From contig NC_064034.1 in the NCBI RefSeq assembly GCF_932526225.1, positions 872,501 to 936,500 of the forward strand: a stretch of 64,000 nucleotides of DNA. The letters are read 5' to 3'. Shown piece after piece: positions 60,401 to 61,429 of the stretch. This DNA is from Nematostella vectensis (lineage: Eukaryota > Cnidaria > Anthozoa > Actiniaria > Edwardsiidae). Below the pieces are notes generated by a model. The model was given only the letters and a program-made list of their open reading frames with translations, had not been told where the DNA came from and did not search any database. Numbering within the stretch: position 1 is the first letter of the stretch; every line of letters begins with the position of its first letter. The translations under genes were made by a program, and so were the position numbers.

Positions 60401-61363
60401 CTGCTTTTATCATACTGGGAACAATGGGTTCCACGAATAATGCGCACCCCTTTTTTGAGGTCATTTTGGGAGTAAAAAAGTGTGCATTATACGCAGGTAA
60501 ATAAAGTAATCAAACAACTTTATAATCAGAAAGGTATACAACTAATTTGAAAAACGCTCCCAGTGCAAATGGTGAATGGCAAATGGGGAATGGCAGTTCA
60601 GTTTCTGAATATGAAAAAATTTAGAAGAAAAAAATTGAGACCCATTGTCCCTTTTGGTCATACAAGTGTCATTTTCCACTTGCCATCTGACAGCGTTTTT
60701 TGAATTAGGCATAAGTACTGTTGTGCTGTATACCGAGGATTGTACTGGAGGTGAATGACTGATGTCAAAAGCCTAATGCCTGCAGTCTTGATTTCCTGTG
60801 GGAAAAACACCAACTTGTAAACCAACAAATAAGGAATGATAGAAGAATATAAAACAGGATACTTCATGCTTCAAAATAGTAAGAAATTTTTTGAACTTTC
60901 ACAAACTGTAGGCTTACCAGCAGTGATGAATCCTCTATTTTCAGCAAGTCCACCACTTCCTCTACAAAACCTTGGTACATTAGGGATTTCTGGATATCTT
61001 GGCTGACATTTGAATATACTGCAAAATGTATACAAAGAAAAGGATCACTGAATGAGTAAAGGGGTGATTTGGCCAAAATCTGTAAAATACAAACAAGAAA
61101 AATACAGTACGTACTGACCAAGCACTGAAATAGCCCAGAGGCGAGCCTGAACGCAGCGTAATCTCTCTGTGTAGTTAGGAAAATGCTTTGCTAGTCGCAC
61201 TCTTGCAAACAATCCAACCTGGAAAATAAAAAGAAACGCTAAAGCAATACAATCTAAGACACTCTTAATAATAAACATAAATCTGGGGATGTACCTGTTT
61301 TTCTGTGGGTACTTTGTAGTAAGCTAGTAACTGTTCCATTACTTCTCCTGCATTCTCTGAAAA
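20910..61363 (-). CDS. HUWE1: HUWE1, giant HECT-type E3 ubiquitin ligase, 50 visible coding exons, N-terminus outside window
   Basis: HUWE1 (Mule/ARF-BP1) transfers ubiquitin from E2 through its HECT cysteine to substrates including p53, MCL1 and histones in vertebrates. Orthology is clear along the whole length: the spliced exons total 12,510 nt, exactly 4,170 codons with the stop, against about 4,120 expected from the same point of the human protein. Order seen: DUF908/DUF913 armadillo-like regions (61.4-50.4 kb), UBA (48.9 kb), UIM (48.2 kb), WWE (44.8-45.3 kb), BH3-like helix (43.0 kb), acidic tracts (34.7-36.5 kb), UBM-type motifs (30.1-31.0 kb) and HECT (20.9-24.7 kb). The protein ends ECPEGFGLA. 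The first roughly 250 residues are missing from the window. Introns hold many arrays that copy the gene's own splice sites, plus several transposons. Confidence 0.97.
21185..21417. repeat. 37-bp array carrying the donor of the catalytic-Cys intron
   Basis: About six units of ggtacttaccaggtgttcta plus gtacatcatgttatcgc. In gene sense each holds CACCTG followed by GTAAGTAC, corresponding to the exon 49 donor (CACGTG / GTAAGTAC). Unit differences are single bases. Confidence 0.92.
21418..21598 (-). CDS. HUWE1: HUWE1 visible exon 49, HECT C-lobe
   Basis: Reads [40 protein letters not shown] and TDRLPSAHT plus TG, the first two bases of the catalytic cysteine codon. Donor GTAAGT, repeated downstream in the 37-bp array. 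Acceptor CGTTTAG, also duplicated once at 21631-21665. Confidence 0.97.
21660..22945. repeat. 60-bp array, ~21 units, carrying the HUWE1 exon 48 end and donor
   Basis: Unit cgagttctcgttgtacttgt plus ggtactgtatgtgtgctata and ttggtacgtacttgtag, with three variants (ctatattgg, ctataaggg, ttctatatggg) alternating. In gene sense each unit encodes [10 protein letters not shown] then donor GTACGT, and also contains CACATACAG just before the exon-like part. One unit near 22085-22150 has a TG insertion breaking the frame. Confidence 0.95.
22916..23215 (-). CDS. HUWE1: HUWE1 visible exon 48, HECT, donor inside 60-bp array
   Basis: Reads [60 protein letters not shown] and [18 protein letters not shown]. 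The donor GTACGT is the first of about 21 tandem copies; reading through stays in frame for roughly 250 further codons. The first copy is chosen because Q joins IQWFWRAL in the next exon as in human. Confidence 0.95.
23648..23798. mobile_element. Palindromic MITE-like element with hammerhead-like centre
   Basis: About 47-bp inverted arms: agttaataacggaaatataa ... gatcttacat on the left and atgtaagatcaaaacttcag ... ttaaatttcctttattaact on the right, with a ~50-bp centre containing gactgatggtttcggtcgaaacgtc split motifs CTGATG and GAAACGTC. Lies in the intron between HUWE1 exons 47 and 48. Confidence 0.75.
23842..24307 (-). CDS. HUWE1: HUWE1 visible exon 47, HECT N-lobe
   Basis: Reads [60 protein letters not shown] and [20 protein letters not shown], ending MDLTFSTE. 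The E-x-x-x-E2-binding N-lobe; almost identical to human. Donor GTGAGT. Confidence 0.97.
24527..24713 (-). CDS. HUWE1: HUWE1 visible exon 46, HECT entry
   Basis: Reads [20 protein letters not shown] then [20 protein letters not shown] and ends LTIPIR. Near-identical to the vertebrate segment leading into the HECT domain. Acceptor TCCACAG, donor GTAAAA. Confidence 0.95.
25088..25461. repeat. 57-bp array, ~7 units, carrying the HUWE1 exon 45 end and donor
   Basis: Unit tacgctaaccctaacgttac plus ctgcgaactcgaggaacttc and tgcgtatctgtggggtg. In gene sense each encodes [11 protein letters not shown] across donor GTAACG. Unit length is divisible by three; one unit near 25381 is 4 bp short and shifts frame. 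Confidence 0.94.
25462..25833 (-). CDS. HUWE1: HUWE1 visible exon 45, flanked on both sides by splice-site arrays
   Basis: Reads [40 protein letters not shown] and [12 protein letters not shown]. The acceptor may be TTACTAG (exon end 25833) or TGTGGCAG 15 nt further in (25818); both keep frame. The donor GTAACG with the last 31 exon bases is multiplied downstream, and the acceptor zone is part of the 49-bp array upstream. Confidence 0.92.
25819..26885. repeat. 49-bp array, ~21 units, at the HUWE1 exon 45 acceptor
   Basis: Unit caggttctgctagtaacaga plus tcaatggaatgatataatat and cattacaat. In gene sense TTACTAG/CAGAACCTG is present in each copy, the same context as the likely exon 45 acceptor. 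Copies are almost identical, so recently homogenised. Confidence 0.95.
27199..27465 (-). CDS. HUWE1: HUWE1 visible exon 44
   Basis: Reads [20 protein letters not shown] then [20 protein letters not shown] and a charged linker ending ESEPQ. AAVRQLEAEADAI is the human match. The [16 protein letters not shown] run is a lineage-specific low-complexity insert. Donor GTATGA. Confidence 0.93.
28026..30306 (-). CDS. HUWE1: HUWE1 visible exon 43, 2.3-kb exon
   Basis: Starts [20 protein letters not shown], then [20 protein letters not shown] and [15 protein letters not shown] (UBM-type motifs 3 and 4), [25 protein letters not shown]-equivalent [18 protein letters not shown], and [20 protein letters not shown]. 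One uninterrupted 760-codon reading frame, the longest exon here; a fusion of several vertebrate exons. Donor GTGAGT. Confidence 0.96.
30763..31079 (-). CDS. HUWE1: HUWE1 visible exon 42, UBM-type motifs 1-2
   Basis: Contains [20 protein letters not shown] then [11 protein letters not shown], and [16 protein letters not shown]. These are two repeats of the LP-x-x-(L/V)R/QEE-x-(V/I)L ubiquitin-binding type (UBM/DUF4414 region). Donor GTACGC. Confidence 0.95.
31346..32137 (-). CDS. HUWE1: HUWE1 visible exon 41
   Basis: Reads [40 protein letters not shown], then a Lys/Glu coiled segment ([20 protein letters not shown]) and a long Ser/Thr-rich linker. SSIPTALTRWTEECKVLD is the vertebrate anchor. 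Donor GTATTA. Confidence 0.93.
33296..34047. mobile_element. ~750-bp DNA transposon with ~98-bp terminal inverted repeats
   Basis: Left arm 33298-33395 (accacgtagtctccttagca, gcccccagcagtcgg, ctgctcagattcgaactaca) is the inverted match of right arm 33950-34047 (tgtagttcgaatctgagcag, ctgggggctgcgaaggagac). The interior holds a minus-strand open frame with paired cysteines (see next entry). No transposase signature recognised. Confidence 0.85.
33481..33750 (-). CDS. Cys-rich open frame inside the foldback element
   Basis: Reads [40 protein letters not shown] and later [14 protein letters not shown]. Pairs of cysteines spaced like a small zinc-binding module. It sits between the inverted repeats, so it may be a remnant of a transposon-encoded protein. 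Family not recognised; could be chance. Confidence 0.3.
   Translation of the reverse strand: MNITPKEIQNIDNHCFNCCKEIIRRDKICPCNTCASFSHDDFENDLGCWTQQDSLINKCNSFVLCFECSRISQGLLALNKQVSVLTLLL
34389..34535 (-). CDS. HUWE1: HUWE1 visible exon 40
   Basis: Reads [40 protein letters not shown] and VLQLNS. The human AADILQLSS stretch matches the end. Donor GTAATT. Confidence 0.85.
34715..34972 (-). CDS. HUWE1: HUWE1 visible exon 39, poly-acidic tract
   Basis: Starts [20 protein letters not shown]; encoded by a GATGAT-type trinucleotide run, then [20 protein letters not shown]. Corresponds to the long acidic stretch before the UBM region. Donor GTAAGT. Confidence 0.88.
35425..35694 (-). CDS. HUWE1: HUWE1 visible exon 38, acidic tract
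   Basis: Reads [20 protein letters not shown], then [20 protein letters not shown] and [20 protein letters not shown]. Asp/Glu/Ser-rich low complexity as in the human acidic region. Donor GTATGG. Confidence 0.88.
36306..36494 (-). CDS. HUWE1: HUWE1 visible exon 37
   Basis: Reads [20 protein letters not shown] and [20 protein letters not shown]. Equivalent of human VENELEDLIDELLERDG. Donor GTACTT. It follows the 4.5-kb intron. Confidence 0.9.
37925..39290. repeat. Diverged ~700-bp tandem duplication
   Basis: 37.93-38.56 kb and 38.65-39.28 kb align over most of their length (for example ttcctttccaagtcagtcta / ttgcttccaaaatcaatctg, and gacaaagcttgtcagaatgt / ggcaaagcttgtcggagtat). On the minus strand both preserve SDKLC-x-C-x-E-x-VMD-x-T-x-FQR, hinting at a decayed coding segment. 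Confidence 0.7.
40145..40585 (+). pseudogene. HIRAN-like coding remnant with a frameshift
   Basis: Frame 1 reads [20 protein letters not shown] then [20 protein letters not shown] and stops at 40358. Frame 2 (from 40358) continues [40 protein letters not shown] and EGDS. The GYH-Y...W-P, N-AV-V and G-LE-IPC-Y-F-G order resembles small HIRAN-type proteins that are multicopy in cnidarian genomes; HIRAN modules bind DNA ends in HLTF-type proteins. One base is missing at the junction, so this copy is broken. No upstream or downstream exons seen. Confidence 0.5.
40665..40871. mobile_element. Tc1/mariner-pogo-like MITE end
   Basis: gaccgctcaatagagggccg and cttaatagcggttcgactgt end at a TA. The repeated 'ccgcttaatagaggt' phrases and the CAGTCGAACCGCTATTAAGCGG-type terminus (read inverted) are typical of pogo/Tigger-derived MITEs. 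A matching left terminus was not found, so it is partial. Confidence 0.6.
40977..41066 (-). CDS. HUWE1: HUWE1 visible exon 36, Gln-rich linker
   Basis: Reads [20 protein letters not shown] then QADLQSVIQ. Phase fits both neighbours. Its acceptor ATTTGATGCAG is copied in a ~71-bp array upstream in gene sense (41067-41300). Donor GTAATC. Confidence 0.8.
41067..41305. repeat. ~71-bp array with copies of the HUWE1 exon 36 acceptor
   Basis: Three and a half units of aaatagacaagcatcacagc, aaagacaaaaatctatacta, ctacacacaaaccgtccgaa and tcagctgca. In gene sense each has CTTGTCTATTTGGTGCAG, close to the real acceptor CTTGTTTATTTGATGCAG. Confidence 0.88.
41368..41923 (-). CDS. HUWE1: HUWE1 visible exon 35
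   Basis: Reads [20 protein letters not shown], later [20 protein letters not shown] and [20 protein letters not shown]. The [17 protein letters not shown] block is near-identical to vertebrates. Donor GTAAAA. Confidence 0.95.
42436..42674 (-). CDS. HUWE1: HUWE1 visible exon 34
   Basis: Starts with a Lys/Glu-rich linker ([18 protein letters not shown]), then [20 protein letters not shown] and [20 protein letters not shown]. Human [21 protein letters not shown] equivalent. Donor GTGTAT. Confidence 0.93.
42876..43675 (-). CDS. HUWE1: HUWE1 visible exon 33, BH3-like region
   Basis: 800-nt exon: [60 protein letters not shown], then [15 protein letters not shown]. The last aligns with the HUWE1 BH3 motif (leucine and GD retained) that contacts MCL1 in vertebrates. 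Donor GTAAGG. Confidence 0.95.
44103..44188 (-). CDS. HUWE1: HUWE1 visible exon 32
   Basis: Reads [20 protein letters not shown] then DVQKTTIIR. It precedes the CVSMLGVPVD-like block of the next exon; phase agrees on both sides. Donor GTAAGG. Confidence 0.85.
44787..44979 (-). CDS. HUWE1: HUWE1 visible exon 31
   Basis: Reads [20 protein letters not shown], then a Ser/Ala-rich linker. VNEETGNRRPVML is the vertebrate equivalent closing the WWE domain. Donor GTAATA. Confidence 0.92.
45071..45122 (-). CDS. HUWE1: HUWE1 visible exon 30, WWE part 2
   Basis: 52-nt exon reading [17 protein letters not shown], the last WWE strands. Donor GTAATT. Confidence 0.94.
45207..45322 (-). CDS. HUWE1: HUWE1 visible exon 29, WWE domain part 1
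   Basis: Reads [20 protein letters not shown] then [29 protein letters not shown] carries the conserved W and R residues of the WWE fold, which binds poly-ADP-ribose in related proteins. Donor GTGAGT. Confidence 0.96.
45408..45610. repeat. (TA)n tract and ~65-bp repeat carrying the HUWE1 exon 28 donor
   Basis: About 55 bp of pure TA (45430-45485) followed by repeats of catcaaaaaccttgtctatc plus tgcttatttgatcaa and TA-rich spacer. In gene sense GACAAG/GTTTTTG (exon 28 end and donor) appears in each. Confidence 0.85.
45611..45692 (-). CDS. HUWE1: HUWE1 visible exon 28
   Basis: Reads [20 protein letters not shown] then RKKLHDK. Equivalent of human [22 protein letters not shown]. Donor GTTTTT; last exon bases and donor recur three times in the TA-rich tract downstream. 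Confidence 0.93.
45935..46816. repeat. 79-80 bp array, 11 intronic copies plus the exon, carrying the HUWE1 exon 27 donor, with a 396-bp higher-order repeat
   Basis: acttacttgggagtggtagg recurs at 45939, 46019, 46099, 46178, 46257, 46336, 46415, 46495, 46574, 46653, 46732 and finally 46811 (the true exon edge). The five-unit block from 46099 reappears at 46495 with the same variants (ttcgga, tatact, tacctgg, agagata), a 396-bp shift. Confidence 0.95.
46817..46947 (-). CDS. HUWE1: HUWE1 visible exon 27
   Basis: Reads [20 protein letters not shown] then [20 protein letters not shown] and TTP. Its last 17 bases and donor GTAAGT are copied eleven times downstream in a 79-bp array; the true exon is the outermost copy (46811-46833), the only one continuing into PAEP. 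Confidence 0.92.
47172..47318 (-). CDS. HUWE1: HUWE1 visible exon 26
   Basis: Reads [20 protein letters not shown] then [20 protein letters not shown] and LHLLCLMFE. 147 nt, phase 0. Moderately conserved helix-rich part. Donor GTATGT. Confidence 0.88.
47415..47717. repeat. 35-bp array carrying the HUWE1 exon 25 donor
   Basis: About eight or nine units of acaaacatggacaaggaaca plus gttcattatagcagt. In gene sense CCTTGTCCAG/GTTTGT, the exon 25 end, is present exactly or with one change per unit. Confidence 0.9.
47718..47954 (-). CDS. HUWE1: HUWE1 visible exon 25
   Basis: Starts [20 protein letters not shown], then [20 protein letters not shown] and [15 protein letters not shown], ending [10 protein letters not shown]. 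Human [24 protein letters not shown] equivalent. Donor GTTTGT, copied in the 35-bp array downstream. Confidence 0.94.
48156..48281 (-). CDS. HUWE1: HUWE1 visible exon 24, UIM
   Basis: Reads [20 protein letters not shown] then [30 protein letters not shown]-x-SLGQD is the ubiquitin-interacting motif (A-x-x-x-S core). The acceptor and first exon bases recur in the array to the right. Confidence 0.96.
48282..48745. repeat. ~45-bp irregular array at the HUWE1 exon 24 acceptor
   Basis: Units built from cacagtcagccctctacaag, acaccctaccccagg and ggtacctc. Copies at about 48621 and 48724 repeat AG/GAGGTACC or AG/GAGGTATC in gene sense, the start of exon 24. Confidence 0.8.
48748..48800. repeat. Interspersed repeat with ACATGTGGACATATGTTCG core, copy 1
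   Basis: tacagtacccctctcaaaca then tgtggacatatgttcgcgaa and attgagagg. A second copy lies at 63343-63400. CCTCTCAA and TTGAGAGG form an 8-bp inverted pair around the core. Confidence 0.7.
48875..49006 (-). CDS. HUWE1: HUWE1 visible exon 23, UBA domain
   Basis: Reads [20 protein letters not shown] then [18 protein letters not shown]. The MGFTREHA-x-x-A-x-x-NT-x-x-x-EQATEY pattern is the UBA helix 1 to 3 core that binds ubiquitin. Donor GTAAGA. Confidence 0.96.
49232..49534 (-). CDS. HUWE1: HUWE1 visible exon 22, Ala-rich linker
   Basis: Starts with [20 protein letters not shown] and [17 protein letters not shown], then an alanine/proline-rich repeat (imperfect GCTGCTGCT tract) and [32 protein letters not shown] is the human equivalent. 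Donor GTACTG. Confidence 0.92.
49836..50067 (-). CDS. HUWE1: HUWE1 visible exon 21
   Basis: Reads [40 protein letters not shown] and [20 protein letters not shown]. Conserved [20 protein letters not shown] and LESPHSLPA. Donor GTAAAT. Confidence 0.94.
50358..50480 (-). CDS. HUWE1: HUWE1 visible exon 20
   Basis: Reads [20 protein letters not shown] then [23 protein letters not shown][11 protein letters not shown] is diagnostic. Donor GTAAGT. Confidence 0.94.
50580..50916 (-). CDS. HUWE1: HUWE1 visible exon 19
   Basis: Reads [20 protein letters not shown], later [20 protein letters not shown] and [24 protein letters not shown] equivalent conserved. Donor GTACAG. Confidence 0.9.
51060..51237 (-). 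CDS. HUWE1: HUWE1 visible exon 18
   Basis: Reads [20 protein letters not shown] then [32 protein letters not shown]-like block. It follows the 2.5-kb intron that holds the retrotransposon. Confidence 0.93.
51425..52030. repeat. ~52-62 bp minisatellite, left part, interrupted by a retrotransposon
   Basis: About 11 units of ctaactcagggaaggagctt plus aatcaagcaattaaagtata and caaatatcatgta. The same array continues at 53572-53745 beyond the inserted element. No exon bases in the unit. Confidence 0.92.
52022..53571 (+). mobile_element. 5'-truncated non-LTR (CR1/L2-like) retrotransposon
   Basis: About 1.55 kb inserted in a minisatellite within a HUWE1 intron, opposite in orientation to the gene. 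It contains the C-terminal reverse transcriptase frame, a short 3' UTR and a terminal ATTATTATTATAATT microsatellite typical of CR1/L2 3' ends. The endonuclease half is absent. The frame is uninterrupted, so insertion is recent. Confidence 0.88.
52042..53466 (+). CDS. Reverse transcriptase fragment of the retrotransposon
   Basis: 474 residues without stop. Motifs in order: [25 protein letters not shown]...DIRPVSLTS (RT1), [17 protein letters not shown] (RTA), [16 protein letters not shown] (RTB), [10 protein letters not shown] (catalytic YVDD box, RTC), [20 protein letters not shown] (RTE) and [18 protein letters not shown], then [19 protein letters not shown] of the connection/thumb region. 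The family's N-terminal endonuclease is missing because the insertion is 5'-truncated. Polymerase residues appear intact, but the element cannot be autonomous. Confidence 0.93.
   Translation: MEAELALRGIKVKKAPGPDGLPNIILKEFAHELGPVVSDIYNASLVEGSLPSLLKSAIVKPLPKQKPAKSVEKDIRPVSLTSQVAKIMESFTLSRITPSLTSKLDPKQFALAGRSTSQALVYLLHLALEALDNGNCSLRFFFADFKKGFDIIDHRILLSKLSSYGLHPSLVRWVAAFLQGRSQSVQIANSSSACKYPNGGIPQGTKLSPILFAVMVDDLVRAWGPRVKYVDDLSILEIIPRNAPSVMRHMVNNVNNFAQNNNMLLNPSKCKEMRVDFLQYNSSQCQPIAVGGSVIESVTSFKLLGVYISSDLSWSSHCDYVIKKSNRRLYALRKLKSCGVSERDLVSVYCSLIRSILEYACVVFSNLPQYLCAALERIQKRSLGIIFGSGLSYEDALERACLSSLEARRHNVCRKFISNIKQGSVLYPLVSSRLISSNSPYSLRSKRSHSVVPGRTDRFSKFVSAQYAGDLMLL
53572..53748. repeat. Right part of the interrupted minisatellite
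   Basis: Three units of ctaactcagggaaggagctt plus aatcaagcaattacagtata. Ends about 20 bp before the exon 17 donor. Confidence 0.9.
53769..54014 (-). CDS. HUWE1: HUWE1 visible exon 17
   Basis: Reads [20 protein letters not shown] and ends [20 protein letters not shown] then YVSRAGQ. HEPKVL and TPLLHALTAAHAY are the family equivalents. Donor GTGAGA. Confidence 0.93.
54069..54210 (+). repeat. 140-bp interspersed family, copy 1
   Basis: tgcctgcaaagcccagggtc, tataagctactacataatga, attacgaccagcaaaacaac and tggagataccatcaatgcaa. Strand is arbitrary. About 85-90% similar to the copies at 55477, 56227 and 57214. Confidence 0.88.
54278..54454 (-). CDS. HUWE1: HUWE1 visible exon 16
   Basis: Reads [40 protein letters not shown] and [19 protein letters not shown]. 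Nearly identical to vertebrate sequence over its full length. Donor GTATGC. Confidence 0.95.
54586..54643 (-). CDS. HUWE1: HUWE1 visible exon 15
   Basis: 58-nt exon reading [19 protein letters not shown]. The IPL-x-DYILNV block identifies it. Acceptor TTGTTAG, donor GTAAGA. Confidence 0.9.
54774..55024 (-). CDS. HUWE1: HUWE1 visible exon 14
   Basis: Reads [20 protein letters not shown], then an acidic, Ser-rich stretch with [18 protein letters not shown]. The EICNLG-RDPKYI equivalent is at its start. Donor GTAAGT. Confidence 0.88.
55477..55618 (+). repeat. 140-bp interspersed family, copy 2
   Basis: tctgcaaagcccagggtcta, gcgcacagcagaggagtttg, tggagataccatcaatgcaa. Same orientation as copy 1. 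Confidence 0.88.
55663..55754 (-). CDS. HUWE1: HUWE1 visible exon 13
   Basis: Reads [20 protein letters not shown] then [17 protein letters not shown][13 protein letters not shown] is conserved. Donor GTATGC. Confidence 0.94.
55894..56071 (-). CDS. HUWE1: HUWE1 visible exon 12, DUF913
   Basis: Reads [40 protein letters not shown] and [19 protein letters not shown]. Donor GTACGG. Highly conserved. Confidence 0.95.
56227..56368 (+). repeat. 140-bp interspersed family, copy 3
   Basis: tgcctacaaagcccagggtc, acgatgcgcacagcaggcaa, tggagataccatcaatgcaa. Same orientation as the others. Confidence 0.88.
56712..56818 (-). CDS. HUWE1: HUWE1 visible exon 11, DUF913
   Basis: Reads [20 protein letters not shown] then [30 protein letters not shown] is identical to human. 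Donor GTAAGT. Confidence 0.94.
57059..57139 (-). CDS. HUWE1: HUWE1 visible exon 10, DUF913
   Basis: Reads [20 protein letters not shown] then [18 protein letters not shown]-x-IISN-x-EYYGP is near-identical to human. Donor GTGAGC. Confidence 0.94.
57214..57340 (+). repeat. 140-bp interspersed family, copy 4 (internal deletion)
   Basis: tgcctgcaaagcccagcaaa, then directly ccctgacccaacgatgcaca and ctggagataccattaatgca. The most diverged copy. Confidence 0.85.
57345..57516. mobile_element. 172-bp Tc1/mariner-like MITE
   Basis: cagtagaaccccactaacta at the left and gagttagctggttctgctg at the right are inverted matches flanked by TA on both sides. The interior repeats ctaactcgaattcc and ctaacttgaact phrases. 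Matches the common CAGTAGAACC class of pogo-like MITEs. Confidence 0.82.
57620..57965 (-). CDS. HUWE1: HUWE1 visible exon 9
   Basis: Starts [20 protein letters not shown], then a Ser/Pro/Glu-rich insert, then [20 protein letters not shown] and PAFSESIRN. The latter is the conserved entry to DUF913. Donor GTGAGT. Confidence 0.93.
58352..58450 (-). CDS. HUWE1: HUWE1 visible exon 8
   Basis: Reads [20 protein letters not shown] then [20 protein letters not shown] is identical to the vertebrate protein. 99 nt, phase 0. Confidence 0.92.
58573..58790 (+). mobile_element. tRNA-derived SINE
   Basis: The head ggtggccttgtgtgttagca has an A-box-like element and ccaggttcgaatcgg is a B box (GGTTCGAATC), spaced about 35 bp as in a tRNA gene. 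A ~140-bp unrelated tail follows (aaccactggggacgcaataa). The anticodon arm region does not form a functional tRNA. Confidence 0.75.
58898..58980 (-). CDS. HUWE1: HUWE1 visible exon 7
   Basis: Reads [20 protein letters not shown] then GTEEHLT. Acceptor CTGTAG, donor GTAAGA. Confidence 0.9.
59057..59137 (-). CDS. HUWE1: HUWE1 visible exon 6
   Basis: Reads [20 protein letters not shown] then HLACFEI. The TALFSF-x-YHLA motif is conserved. Donor GTAAGT. Confidence 0.92.
59420..59508 (-). CDS. HUWE1: HUWE1 visible exon 5, DUF908
   Basis: Reads [20 protein letters not shown] then MRTCIQTLT. The C[11 protein letters not shown] block is nearly invariant. Acceptor CCTTCAG, donor GTAATG. Confidence 0.93.
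59568..60506. mobile_element. ~940-bp non-autonomous DNA transposon with nested hairpin
   Basis: Termini tgtatttaccggcatataat/gcacaccc and gtgcattatacgcaggtaaa/taaa are inverted matches. Near the left end, 59611-59847 is a long palindrome (arms of about 100 bp, for example acaagcccacatgttagcat and atgcttacatgtgggcttgt). The interior has no open frame of note. Confidence 0.78.
60734..60795 (-). CDS. HUWE1: HUWE1 visible exon 4, DUF908
   Basis: Reads [20 protein letters not shown]. Acceptor TCCCACAG; donor GTATAC. Splits an arginine codon finished by the next exon. Confidence 0.88.
60918..61018 (-). CDS. HUWE1: HUWE1 visible exon 3, DUF908
   Basis: Reads [20 protein letters not shown] then [14 protein letters not shown]. 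Matches the conserved YS-x-x-x-QES...GLIEELVDVL stretch. Donor GTAAGC. Confidence 0.92.
61119..61218 (-). CDS. HUWE1: HUWE1 visible exon 2, DUF908
   Basis: Reads [20 protein letters not shown] then [15 protein letters not shown]-x-x-VQARL-x-AIS-x-L is strongly conserved. Donor GTCAGT. Confidence 0.92.
61295..61363 (-). CDS. HUWE1: HUWE1 visible exon 1
   Basis: Reads [20 protein letters not shown] then EKQ, matching human ISESPSEIMESLTKMY around residue 250. 69 nt, phase 0 both ends. The preceding exons are not found to the right. Confidence 0.85.
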
Positions 61364-61429
61364 CTGAAAACAAACAATATAACAGTTCTTTTTGGGTATA
61401 CAGTGCTTGTCTTTTTCTGATTCATTCCA

